From: a virus
Length of the DNA: 22,329 bases
Reading direction: 5' to 3' (one strand)
IMG/VR virus record: IMGVR_UViG_3300035661_000350
Span: 1-22,329 of that record
Part shown: positions 1 through 7,383 of the stretch, one piece after another
Position numbering within the stretch: the stretch's first letter is position 1
Layout: the number at the start of each line of letters is the position of its first letter
The notes under the pieces: generated by a model
What the model was told of the DNA's origin: nothing
The model's database searches: none
Seen by the model: only the letters and a program-made list of their open reading frames with translations
Made by a program: the position numbers and the translations under genes

Positions 1-1
1 A

Positions 2-1270
2 ACTGCTGGTGGTAGCGTGGGCAGCACCTATCTGGGTCAGGCTGCTTGGGTCCGTGGAAATATTCCAACCCTCGCTGCTGTTCAGAGCGTCGTGAGTGGC
101 ACGCTTGCGCTCACCGTCAATGGCCTGCTGTGTACTTCTAGTGCGCTCAACCTCGCTGGCCTTTCCTATGTCGCTGCTGCTGCTGCGATCCAGACTGCCT
201 TCTCATCTGCGTTCGTCGCTGCTGCTCTTGGCACGACCGTCACCTGGGACGGCCTGGCTGGTGGCTTTATCATCCAGTCTGCTGCGAATGTCACGATCAC
301 CACCTGTGCTGGCACGAGTGTCACTGCTTGCACTGGCGTGAACGCTGCAACCTTGGGCCTGTCTTCCACCCAGGTCACGATCAGCCCTGGCTCGGCTGTC
401 AATGTTCCAAATACCTTCATGGCGCAGGTTGCTCTCTACACCACCAACTGGGCTGCGTTCACCACCTGCTTCGAGCCCAGCGCTGCGGACAAGCTGCTCT
501 ATGCGACCTGGAATAGTGGTACTGGTGGTCAGTTCGTCTACGCTCCCTACGACTCCGACGCCACGATCGTATCGAGCAATAACAGCGCGACCTGCATCAG
601 CCGTGTGGCCACCAGTGCTTCGCTCAGCGGAACCTGTGCCTGGTATCTCGATCCGAATGCCGCAGCCTTCTGCCTTGGCTTCATCGCCAGCACCAACTAC
701 AACATGACCTCTGGTCGCGCTGCCATCGCCTTCAAGTCTGGCACTGGTATCAACGCCAGCGTGAGCGATCCTACCAGCTATGCAAATGCGATCGCGAACG
801 GCACGAACTTCTACGGCAACTGGGCCACTGCGAACAGCCAGTTTTTCATGGCTTACAATGGGTTCATCACCGGACCTTTCGGATGGCTCGACAGCTATGT
901 CGGCGCCATCTGGCTGAACAGCGCATTGCAACTGGCTCTGCTGAACATGTTCACTCTCATGAACAGCATTCCCTACAACAATGCTGGCTATGCCACGATC
1001 AAGGCTGGCTGCAAAGCCACGCTGGATCTCGCGCTCATGAATGGCGTGATCAATCGCGGCGTGGCGCTGACTGCTGCTCAGGCCAATGCGGTGGATACGG
1101 CTGCTGGTCTGATAATCGATCCGACCCTGGCCACCATCGGCTACTACCTCCAGGTGCTCCCTGCTACGAGCACTCAGCGCAACAACAGGCAGTCGCCCAC
1201 CTGCACCCTCTGGTATATGGACGGTGGCTCCGTGAACCAGCTCAACCTTGCCTCCATCGACATCCAGTAG
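2..1270 (+). CDS. Tail sheath-like protein, DUF3383 family (5' partial)
   Basis: The reading frame is open to the left edge, so the N-terminus lies outside the window; 422 residues are visible. It is followed directly by a tube protein and a tail chaperone, the normal place for the contractile sheath. Residues near 20-130 (Ala/Thr/Ser-rich, with a VTWDG strand and a VTITT strand) resemble the inserted beta domain typical of DUF3383 proteins. The C-terminal part (YVGAIWLNSALQLALLNM, then a helical segment and VLPATSTQRNNRQSP) resembles the conserved DUF3383 core; sheath C-termini polymerise around the tube. Family assignment is from recalled motifs and gene order, not a search. GTG at 17 could be read as a start, but nothing suggests initiation there and no ribosome site precedes it. 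Confidence 0.8.
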   Translation, partial: TAGGSVGSTYLGQAAWVRGNIPTLAAVQSVVSGTLALTVNGLLCTSSALNLAGLSYVAAAAAIQTAFSSAFVAAALGTTVTWDGLAGGFIIQSAANVTITTCAGTSVTACTGVNAATLGLSSTQVTISPGSAVNVPNTFMAQVALYTTNWAAFTTCFEPSAADKLLYATWNSGTGGQFVYAPYDSDATIVSSNNSATCISRVATSASLSGTCAWYLDPNAAAFCLGFIASTNYNMTSGRAAIAFKSGTGINASVSDPTSYANAIANGTNFYGNWATANSQFFMAYNGFITGPFGWLDSYVGAIWLNSALQLALLNMFTLMNSIPYNNAGYATIKAGCKATLDLALMNGVINRGVALTAAQANAVDTAAGLIIDPTLATIGYYLQVLPATSTQRNNRQSPTCTLWYMDGGSVNQLNLASIDIQ

Positions 1271-1280
1271 GAGCTGAATC

Positions 1281-1715
1281 ATGGCCAAGACTCTCACCAG
1301 TAACAATGCTTCATTCATCCTCACCATCCCTGGTGTTTTCAACGCACCGTTCCAGGTCCAGGGATTCGCTGCCGACGACATGTTCAGCACTGACCCACAG
1401 AAGCCTGTGGAAGTCAAGATGGGCGTTGATGGCAAACTCAGCGGCGGCTATGTGAAGCACCAGATCGTGCAGAAGATCAAGCTGTCGCCTGATTCAGTGT
1501 CGCTTCCCTACTTCGACCAGTGGCTGCTCGCCATGGACACTGGCCTGGATGCATATCCGGCTCAGGGTCGCATCACGATGCCAGGCAATGGCGCGGAATA
1601 CACGCTGAACAATGGCTGGCTGACGCAGTACAAGAATGTCCCGGATGCGAAGAAGTTGCTCCAGGACCAGGAAATGGAAATCACCTGGGAATCAATTCAG
1701 AAGGGAGTGATGTAG
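1281..1715 (+). CDS. Tail tube protein, DUF3277 family
   Basis: A 144-residue protein starting at ATG 10 bases after the sheath-like gene, with GGAG upstream as ribosome site. Its size and position between sheath and chaperone fit the major tail tube protein of DUF3277-type myoviruses, the subunit that stacks as hexameric rings to form the DNA channel. The text is beta-rich with no membrane segment or signal peptide; FNAPFQVQGFAADDMFSTD and the D-G-K-L-S-G-G-Y turn near residue 50 resemble the family pattern I recall. The C-terminus (QDQEMEITWESIQKGVM) is followed at once by the chaperone gene, which would bind the tape measure and tube before assembly. Function is inferred from family and position. 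Confidence 0.75.
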   Translation: MAKTLTSNNASFILTIPGVFNAPFQVQGFAADDMFSTDPQKPVEVKMGVDGKLSGGYVKHQIVQKIKLSPDSVSLPYFDQWLLAMDTGLDAYPAQGRITMPGNGAEYTLNNGWLTQYKNVPDAKKLLQDQEMEITWESIQKGVM

Positions 1716-1716
1716 C

Positions 1717-2169
1717 ATGAGTCGCAGAACGAAAGACTTCAAGGTCGAAGCAAGTGGCCGTGATCAAGGGAAGATCTTTCGCCTCACTGAAATGTCTGCC
1801 TTCGCTACCGAAGTTTGGGCTGCCAAGGCTCTGCTCGCCCTGCTCAATGCAGGTGTCGATATTCCAGACAATGTGAAGGACGCTGGGCTTGCGGGCCTGG
1901 CATCAATCGCACTCAGTGCTTTGGGCAAGATGCCTGCGGAGTCTCTGATTCCTTTAATGGAAGAAATGATGACCTGCGTGCAGGCAGTTCCTGATCCGCG
2001 CAACCCTCTTCCGCGTCCTCTTTTTCCTGATGACATCGAAGAGGTAATGACGCTTCTGAAAATCAGAAAGGAACTGCTTGAACTACACCTAGGTTTTTCG
2101 CTCGCCGCCAAGCTCTCCAGCTCCACAGCTTCGGCGGCAGAAGCAGAGACGACCTCGCAAACTACCTGA
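1717..2169 (+). CDS. Tail assembly chaperone, short (frame-0) form
   Basis: Starts at ATG just after the tube gene stop; the ribosome site (GGGAG) lies inside the end of that gene. The 150-residue product opens with GRDQGKIFRLTEMSAFATE and continues as a helical protein with PDPRNPLPRPLFPDDIEEV near residues 91-109, a pattern I associate with the chaperone encoded between tube and tape measure in this phage type. Such proteins coat the tape measure during tail assembly and are absent from the finished virion. The last ~23 residues (Ser/Ala/Thr-rich) overlap the recoding region and look like filler, as expected for the short form of a frameshifted pair. Lambda gpG is the functional analogue; homology to it is not claimed. 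Confidence 0.75.
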   Translation: MSRRTKDFKVEASGRDQGKIFRLTEMSAFATEVWAAKALLALLNAGVDIPDNVKDAGLAGLASIALSALGKMPAESLIPLMEEMMTCVQAVPDPRNPLPRPLFPDDIEEVMTLLKIRKELLELHLGFSLAAKLSSSTASAAEAETTSQTT

Positions 2170-2327
2170 ACATATCACCACTGCTTGGCGTAATCATCAG
2201 CAAAAAGTTGGCCACACTTCACGAGCTGCAGACCATCTATGGTTCAGAGGACGCCTACAATTTGTATGAGATCATCCGAGTCGACAACTACAACGAGAAC
2301 CTTCTGACGAGGCCAGCAAATGAGTAA
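1717..2327 (+). CDS. Tail assembly chaperone, long -1 frameshift form
   Basis: Predicted fusion: frame 0 from 1717 through Phe127 (codon 2095-2097), then a one-base backward shift so that the next codon starts at 2097, ending at TAA 2325-2327. The product is about 203 residues, with a 76-residue extension containing LNISPLLGVIISKKLATLHE and the acidic motif TIYGSEDAYNLYEII. The -1 frame is closed upstream by TGA at 2079-2081, so the shift must occur between 2082 and the frame-0 stop at 2167-2169. The extension has no start codon or ribosome site of its own and ends inside the first codons of the tape measure gene. This matches the G/GT logic of lambda-like chaperones, where the extension contacts the tube subunit. 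The shift is inferred, not demonstrated. Confidence 0.75.
2092..2138 (+). promoter_or_regulatory. -1 ribosomal frameshift signal: T5 slippery run plus stem-loop
   Basis: The frame-0 codons GGT TTT TCG (2092-2100) contain five T's, letting a tRNA-Phe on TTT re-pair with TTT one base back. Three bases downstream a hairpin can form: GCCGCCAAGCT (2104-2114) pairs with AGCTT (2127-2131) and GGCGGC (2133-2138), giving 11 base pairs with C2132 bulged and a 12-base loop. The 3-base spacer is somewhat short for a classical signal, and the A-site codon TCG does not re-pair well, so slippage would be mainly in the P site. Confidence 0.7.
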
Positions 2328-3924
2328 TGTCATCGAGAGCCTGGTCATCACTCTCGGGCTGGATGCTGAAAAGCTGAAGAAGGGCCTGCACGATGTGATG
2401 GAGGGACTGCGCGGCCTGAGCCATAAGGCCGACGAGTCCCTACATCATCTTGAGCACATGGCAAAAAGTAGTGAGCCTCTGATCGATGGAATGAAAGAGC
2501 ATCTGGTTGGGATGCTTGGTGCGCTTGCTTCTGTTGGCGCATTCATGGCTTTCACTGAGCATACGATGAAGGCTCAGACTGCCATGATCCATCTTTCTGA
2601 AGAGACAAAAATGTCTGTCGAGGATATTAGTCTCTGGCAGAATGCAGTCATCATTGCAGGTGGATCAGCAGAAGGATTCAATAGCTCACTCAAGGGTATG
2701 GGTGAGTCTCTCATCGCAATCGAGAAGGGTCTTCCGCGTGCGAAGCGTGCGATCAAGGCATTTGAGGCTGCTGGGATTCAAGGACTTGGCAAAGGACATC
2801 ATGTCGAAATCACTGACATGTATACCAGGATCCATGACAAATTTCAGAAGCTAACTGTTGCTGAGGCCATGACGCTTGGTAAGCGCATGCACTTGGATGA
2901 AGCAACGATTCGTGTTCTTCACAAGACTGGTGAAGAGTATGAAGAGTTCATGAACAAGGCCAAAGAAGCAGGTATCGTCACAAAGGAAAATGCAGAAGCT
3001 GCACATCAAGCTGAAGAAGCGCAGAATGAAATGAAAATCAGCATGCAGCGTTTCGCTGAGACGATTTTTCAGTATGCTGTTCCTGCAATGAAGTTCCTCA
3101 GCGAGAAGATGACGCAGTTTGCTCAGTGGGCCCGCAAAAATCCAGAGATCATCAAAGGTGCCTTGATGACGATCGGCACCGCAATGGTGTTTGTCGGCGC
3201 CAAGGCAGCATGGATGGGAGCTCAGGCTGCGCTTGGGTGGCTTGGCTTGCTTGGACCTGTTGGCCTGATCATTGCAGCTATCGGCCTGGTGGTAGGCGCA
3301 CTCGTCTATGCCTACAATAAATTTGAAGGCTTCCGCAATCTCGTCAATGGAGTCTTCACATGGATCAGTGGCACAATTCAAGTGAAAGTGGAGAACTGGA
3401 TATCAATTTTCAAATCACTTTGGGAGGCAATCAAGTCTGGCTTCACCCTTGTGGTTGGAATCTTCACGCTCAATTTTGACAAGATCAAAGAGGGATGGAC
3501 TGGTCTTGTTGATGCACTTGGTGATGCATTCAAGACTTTCCGTTACGACATCGAGAATGAAATGCTTCTGGTGATTTTTGCGATCATCGATGGCGTGACA
3601 AACATCTGGAATTCAATCAAGGAAACAAAACTCTACAAGTGGCTGTCTGATCATGACGGAAATGAGCACAAAGAGGGAGATGTAGTTGATGATGGACAAG
3701 GTGGCACATATGTCGTAGCTGCGCCAGTCACTGCTGCAGATGCGCAGAGTCCTGCCGTTTCAAATAACAGCACGAGCAGCAGAACTGCATCTACCACAAT
3801 CAATGTGGATCGCATTGAGGTCACGCCAGACCCTGGTTCTGATCCTAGTGAAGTTGGTGCTGCCGTTGCTGGTGGCATGTCGGATAAAGCACGCGACCTA
3901 GCTTATCAAATGGATGCCTACTGA
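2320..3924 (+). CDS. Tail tape measure protein
   Basis: A 534-residue, mostly helical protein immediately after the frameshifted chaperone, with which it overlaps by 8 bases; the long chaperone ends within its first codons, so translation is likely coupled. Residues 1-60 and 195-250 are charged and suited to coiled coil. Residues ~279-333 form a strongly hydrophobic Gly/Ala-rich stretch (GLLGPVGLIIAAIGLVVGAL), typical of tape measures, which can insert into the host membrane during DNA entry. The C-terminal ~70 residues are polar and low-complexity. Tape measure length sets tail length; at roughly 1.5 angstrom per residue this predicts a short tail of about 80 nm, an estimate only. Gene position and composition support the call strongly. 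Confidence 0.85.
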   Translation: MSNVIESLVITLGLDAEKLKKGLHDVMEGLRGLSHKADESLHHLEHMAKSSEPLIDGMKEHLVGMLGALASVGAFMAFTEHTMKAQTAMIHLSEETKMSVEDISLWQNAVIIAGGSAEGFNSSLKGMGESLIAIEKGLPRAKRAIKAFEAAGIQGLGKGHHVEITDMYTRIHDKFQKLTVAEAMTLGKRMHLDEATIRVLHKTGEEYEEFMNKAKEAGIVTKENAEAAHQAEEAQNEMKISMQRFAETIFQYAVPAMKFLSEKMTQFAQWARKNPEIIKGALMTIGTAMVFVGAKAAWMGAQAALGWLGLLGPVGLIIAAIGLVVGALVYAYNKFEGFRNLVNGVFTWISGTIQVKVENWISIFKSLWEAIKSGFTLVVGIFTLNFDKIKEGWTGLVDALGDAFKTFRYDIENEMLLVIFAIIDGVTNIWNSIKETKLYKWLSDHDGNEHKEGDVVDDGQGGTYVVAAPVTAADAQSPAVSNNSTSSRTASTTINVDRIEVTPDPGSDPSEVGAAVAGGMSDKARDLAYQMDAY

Positions 3925-4706
3925 TGCCAACCTTCTCACTCCCTCAGTTCACTACGCCCTCGCTCAGCATCAAACTGCCTTCAATCACAGGCATCGGACT
4001 ACCACAGCCATCCGGCTTCCAGATTCCAAATCAGCCTGCGTCGCCATTTCTCAATACTGATGATACGCCAATTGAAGTCGTACCAATCACGCCACCACTC
4101 AAGCAACAGTGGGGCGTATTTGATATGGCTGGCAACTCTGTGTTCTCAACCTTCGGCCCTGGTGGTGCTCCTGGAAATATCGACACATTCATCAGCTTGA
4201 GTTATAGCAACAACGCCAAGGTTAGTGACTTTCCAGTTGAGCAAGGCAGCTTCGCTAGCTACAACAAAACAGGCACTCCATTTTCGCCAAAGGTTGCTGT
4301 GGCAGTTGCTGGCCAGGGCCGGATGGAAACACTGATGCAGCAGCTTGAAGACGAATTGAATAGCATCAACCTCTACCAGCTAATCACACCTGAACGAGTA
4401 TACTCACCTGTGACGCTTGAAAAGTATGATTATGCTCGTGCAGTAAAAGCCGGCAAGAATATGCTTCATGTCACAATGATCTTCAAGCAGGTAATTGAAA
4501 TTACGCCAAATCAATATTCTCAGTCAGCAATTACTCATGCCAAGAAGCCTGCAGCCAACGACAAGGAAAACCACGGAAAGGAAACAACAACAGACGCAGC
4601 AACGCTGAAGAAAATGGCCATCAATGCAGCGCGCATCCGTGCTGGGTTTAAGCCTGGGACTCCTGGAATGTATGACACCACAACCTGGAAGCTGATTATC
4701 AAATGA
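3924..4706 (+). CDS. Baseplate/tail hub adaptor, Dit-like
   Basis: A 260-residue protein overlapping the tape measure stop (TGATG). After a Pro/Ser-rich N-terminus (~1-60), residues ~65-195 form a beta-rich domain with SNNAKVSDFPVEQGSFASY followed by a P-x-V-x-V-A-V-A-G strand, the pattern I associate with Dit-like N-terminal domains of myophage baseplates (the ring joining tube to hub). A helix with QQLEDELNSIN and a closing strand (MLHVTMIFKQVIEI) follow, then a basic linker and a short tail. Its slot between tape measure and baseplate plug fits. The family is recalled, not searched; a LysM- or gp53-like hub adaptor is the main alternative. Confidence 0.6.
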   Translation: MPTFSLPQFTTPSLSIKLPSITGIGLPQPSGFQIPNQPASPFLNTDDTPIEVVPITPPLKQQWGVFDMAGNSVFSTFGPGGAPGNIDTFISLSYSNNAKVSDFPVEQGSFASYNKTGTPFSPKVAVAVAGQGRMETLMQQLEDELNSINLYQLITPERVYSPVTLEKYDYARAVKAGKNMLHVTMIFKQVIEITPNQYSQSAITHAKKPAANDKENHGKETTTDAATLKKMAINAARIRAGFKPGTPGMYDTTTWKLIIK

Positions 4707-5011
4707 TCTACTGCGACCTCTCACTCAATGGAACGGTGCTCTTCTCTGGCGCACCTTGTCTGAATGCAGTGGCCATTCGTCCTGCGAGCTACATTGGCCT
4801 GGTTGGTGGTAGGCTTTCATTTCTTGATACGCAGGGTGATACTGATCCTATGTGGACTGGTCTTGGTTCTCGCTACATTCTCCTGTGGCTTCCAAACTCT
4901 GGTGATCCAGGCGCTACCATCCCGCTGAAGTCAGTTCCATCCCAGCAGTTTGATATTGCGCTTGGCAATTTCTCCTACACCATCACCATCTATGAAAACT
5001 CACCATCATGA
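4703..5011 (+). CDS. Baseplate plug protein, Pam3 gp18-like
   Basis: A 102-residue beta-rich protein joined to both neighbours by ATGA overlaps, which suggests strict co-translation. The segment with FDIALGNFSYTITIYENS at the C-terminus and the central RYILLWLPNSGDPGATIPLK resemble the small plug family described for the cyanophage Pam3 baseplate (formerly DUF6983), where it closes the channel below the hub. Gene order (Dit-like, plug, hub, spike) agrees. No signal peptide or membrane segment is visible. The assignment rests on recalled family features plus position. Confidence 0.6.
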   Translation: MIYCDLSLNGTVLFSGAPCLNAVAIRPASYIGLVGGRLSFLDTQGDTDPMWTGLGSRYILLWLPNSGDPGATIPLKSVPSQQFDIALGNFSYTITIYENSPS

Positions 5012-5892
5012 CCATCGGCTCCTCCTTCACGAAAAAGCAGCTCATCGTGACCTTCGTCTTGAAGGATGGAACATTTGATGGAACAAATAATACCAAGATC
5101 ATTCAGGGTCTGCGTATCCACTGTTCTGTGGACAAACAGGGCGAGCCAAGCAAAAATAAAATGAAGTTGAAAGTCTATGGCATGAGCACTTCTGACATGA
5201 ATGTGCTCACTATCGTACCTGGTCAATCAGCACACGCACTTCAGGTGTTCCACTCAATCGTGAAGATCGAGGCCACAGAAGAGGGATCTTCCATCAGGAG
5301 CCTTGTTTATCAGGGTGATGTGACTGAGTCTTTCGCGAGCTATCACCAGCCACCAAATCTTCATTTCGCAGTTGAATCGCTCACTGGCTACTTTGGTGCC
5401 ATCGCACCAGTGAAACCAACCAGCTACAAGGGTGGTGCTGATGTCGCCACCATCATGCAGGGATTGGCCACTCAGCTCGGCTATGGCTTCCAGAATAATG
5501 GCGTCAATGTGCAGATCAATAATCCTTACCTTTGTGGATCTGCTCTGTCGCAGGCATCTGCAATTGCCAACGCAGCCAACATCGAATTTGGAATTGATGA
5601 TGATGTCATGTTCATCGCTCCGACTGGCAAGGAACGCGCAGGAACAGCACCGCTGATCAACGCACAGACTGGATTGCATGAATATCCGACATTTGACAAG
5701 AAAGGAATCAAATTTAAGTGTCTCTACACTCCAGGCCTGAAACTGGGTGGTCTGGTAAATGTGCAATCATCCTTGTTTCAAGAAGGAAAGCAGAGCACCT
5801 GGAGGATAAACGGCCTGAAGCAGGAGCTGACCTGCCTTGAGCCGAGCGCGAAGTGGGAATCGCATGTGACTGCATCTTGGGTTGGGAATTGA
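5008..5892 (+). CDS. Baseplate hub protein, gp27/gpD-like
   Basis: A 294-residue protein starting at an ATGA overlap with the plug gene and immediately followed by the spike gene. It has the layout of the trimeric central hub that carries the spike: an N-terminal strand pair (KQLIVTFVLKDGTFDG), a beta domain with NKMKLKVYGMSTSDMNVLT, a middle helical part with ADVATIMQGLATQLGYGF, and a late INGLKQELTCLEPSAKWES segment resembling the RVxxLxHxLD element of gp27/gpD-type hubs. No enzymatic motif was found. Position before a Gp138-type spike supports the call; exact family membership needs a profile search. Confidence 0.65.
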   Translation: MTIGSSFTKKQLIVTFVLKDGTFDGTNNTKIIQGLRIHCSVDKQGEPSKNKMKLKVYGMSTSDMNVLTIVPGQSAHALQVFHSIVKIEATEEGSSIRSLVYQGDVTESFASYHQPPNLHFAVESLTGYFGAIAPVKPTSYKGGADVATIMQGLATQLGYGFQNNGVNVQINNPYLCGSALSQASAIANAANIEFGIDDDVMFIAPTGKERAGTAPLINAQTGLHEYPTFDKKGIKFKCLYTPGLKLGGLVNVQSSLFQEGKQSTWRINGLKQELTCLEPSAKWESHVTASWVGN

Positions 5893-5893
5893 T

Positions 5894-6532
5894 ATGGCAG
5901 GCGTCTTCGGCAGGCAGAAAATTGATACGGCGAACAGTGAGCTGAACGCTCTCATGTTCGTTATCAGTCAAGCCCTAGCAGGTGTTAGCGTGGCTACGCT
6001 TGTCCAGGTGGTGAACGCTTACCCTGGGGGAACAGGCGTCGTAGGCACCGTTGATGTTCTACCTCTAGTTCATCAAGTAGCAGGCGATGGCACCGCAATT
6101 CCCCACACGACGATCTACGGCCTGCCTTACCTGCGTGTCCAGGGTGGGGCAAATGCAATAATTTGCGATCCTCAAGCTGGCGATATTGGATTCTGCGTCT
6201 TCGCTGATTCTGATATTACCAACGCACAGAATACTTGTGCGCCTGCCTTGCCTGCCAGTGGTCGCAAATTTGACTACGCAGATGGCCTCTACCTTGGTGG
6301 CTGGAACGGAGCTGTCGCTCCAAACAATTTCATCCAGCTTGATGCAACTGGTGTGGCAATCAATACGAATGCGCTTGCTGCAATCATCGCAAGTGCGATG
6401 CTCAATGTCACCACGCCGCTCTCCGCGTTCTCTGGAAATCTAACGGTGGGTGGCGGCGCGAGCGGCAGCTTCACCACGCAGTCTGGCTCCGTCGTCACAG
6501 TTCAAGATGGAATCATCACCAACATTATGTAG
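5894..6532 (+). CDS. Baseplate spike, Gp138/gp5-type membrane-puncturing protein
   Basis: A 212-residue protein. I choose ATG 5894, one base after the hub stop, over the in-frame TTG at 5882, which lies inside the hub gene. Residues ~40-125 form an OB-fold-like domain (ATLVQVVNAYPGG, VDVLPLVHQVAGDG, then GDIGFCVFADSDIT), the typical start of Gp138 family spikes: 'xVLPLVxxxDGxGxxxxxxxIxxLPYxR' and 'GDxGxxxxxxRDI'. The C-terminal ~60 residues are Gly/Ser/Thr-rich with alternating hydrophobics and end in VVTVQDGIITNIM, as in the trimeric beta-helix that tapers to a tip. No lysozyme domain is present, so the spike seems purely mechanical. It follows the hub, as in other myophages. Confidence 0.8.
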   Translation: MAGVFGRQKIDTANSELNALMFVISQALAGVSVATLVQVVNAYPGGTGVVGTVDVLPLVHQVAGDGTAIPHTTIYGLPYLRVQGGANAIICDPQAGDIGFCVFADSDITNAQNTCAPALPASGRKFDYADGLYLGGWNGAVAPNNFIQLDATGVAINTNALAAIIASAMLNVTTPLSAFSGNLTVGGGASGSFTTQSGSVVTVQDGIITNIM

Positions 6533-6540
6533 GAGCAGAA

Positions 6541-7380
6541 GTGCAAGCGCAAGGATCTGGACTCATCAATCAGAGCTACTTCAATAACATGATTGCAGCA
6601 GTCAACGCTGCGCCGTCGTGCTCTGCTCTGAATGCCCTCACGACTCAGATCATGGCGTCGATCAACGCTGAACTCGAAGCACTGAATGCGCAGAATGCGA
6701 GCCTAGCGGCGCTCGGTGCTCTGAACCCGATGAGCATCACCAACCTCGGCGCTGCCGTGAACGCAATCCGCATGATGCTCGTGCCATACCAGTCTGCCTA
6801 CGCAACATACCTCGCACAGTTCGAAGCAACCACTGCGGCGATCGCTCAGCTTCAGGCTGCTATCACCGCTGCGTCTGCGCGCTTCGCGTCGTGCTCCGTC
6901 ACGCTGCCACCTGTGCGCAGCACGCTGAGCACGACCACTAATCCTCCTGCCGCCACTGTCTCAACGACTGCGCCTGGGGTTGTCGGATCCAGTGCTTCTC
7001 TAAATGGTACAATTTTAAGTTTCGGATCGCCCATACTAGATACTGGAATTGACTCAATAATCCAGGTGGCTTCTGGCTGCATGACATTCCAGCTTCAGAA
7101 TATGAATGTGAGTTCTTCCGCTCGTGTTAGGTTTTACGGAACTGCTGCTGCTGCTGCTGCTGATCGTCTCAGGCCAAATACCATTGATCCAGTTGGCAAC
7201 CATGGCATGTATGTTGACATGATGTTCACTGCTGGCTATTTGTCTTGGATCACCACGCCACCAGTCCTATGCAGCAACCAAGACAGTCCGCAAGCTTCGC
7301 TGCTCTACGCAATTGTGCAGAATCTTGGCTCACTACCTGTCGCAATAACCGTCAATTCCAGCATCTTGATTATGGAGTAA
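6541..7380 (+). CDS. Putative tail needle/adhesin with helical stalk and beta C-terminal domain
   Basis: A 279-residue protein; GTG 6541 is taken as start because AGGAG lies just upstream. Residues ~10-125 are Ala/Leu/Asn-rich helix (INAELEALNAQNASLAALGA), suited to a trimeric coiled-coil stalk. A Thr/Pro linker (~125-145) leads to a beta domain (~150-279) with SARVRFYGTAAAAAADR, TIDPVGNHGMYVDMMFTAG and a closing YAIVQNLGSLPVAITVN. That R-x-R-x-Y...D...HG pattern recurs in many phage receptor-binding and fibre proteins. The DNA for the stalk is GC-rich, while that from about 6990 on is visibly richer in A/T, suggesting the C-terminal domain was swapped in. Its slot after the spike would also suit a needle protein. 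Confidence 0.5.
   Translation: MQAQGSGLINQSYFNNMIAAVNAAPSCSALNALTTQIMASINAELEALNAQNASLAALGALNPMSITNLGAAVNAIRMMLVPYQSAYATYLAQFEATTAAIAQLQAAITAASARFASCSVTLPPVRSTLSTTTNPPAATVSTTAPGVVGSSASLNGTILSFGSPILDTGIDSIIQVASGCMTFQLQNMNVSSSARVRFYGTAAAAAADRLRPNTIDPVGNHGMYVDMMFTAGYLSWITTPPVLCSNQDSPQASLLYAIVQNLGSLPVAITVNSSILIME
7142..7162 (+). repeat. (CTG)7 microsatellite
   Basis: Seven tandem CTG units. In the gene frame they read as GCT codons and encode six Ala in a row inside the beta domain of the 6541-7380 protein. A run of this kind can change length by slippage in whole codons. Confidence 0.9.
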
Positions 7381-7383
7381 CAA

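Noticed and set aside
203-1435. 410-codon open frame on the - strand opposite the sheath-like gene
   Set aside because: It mirrors an Ala/Thr/Ser-rich gene with few antisense stops, shows no domain pattern, has no ribosome site and crosses the boundary of two real genes.
2102-2268. +1 frame as the alternative chaperone extension
   Set aside because: It is also open, but stops near 2268 before the tape measure and reads as Pro/Arg/His-rich text, whereas the -1 frame gives the family-like acidic extension to 2327.
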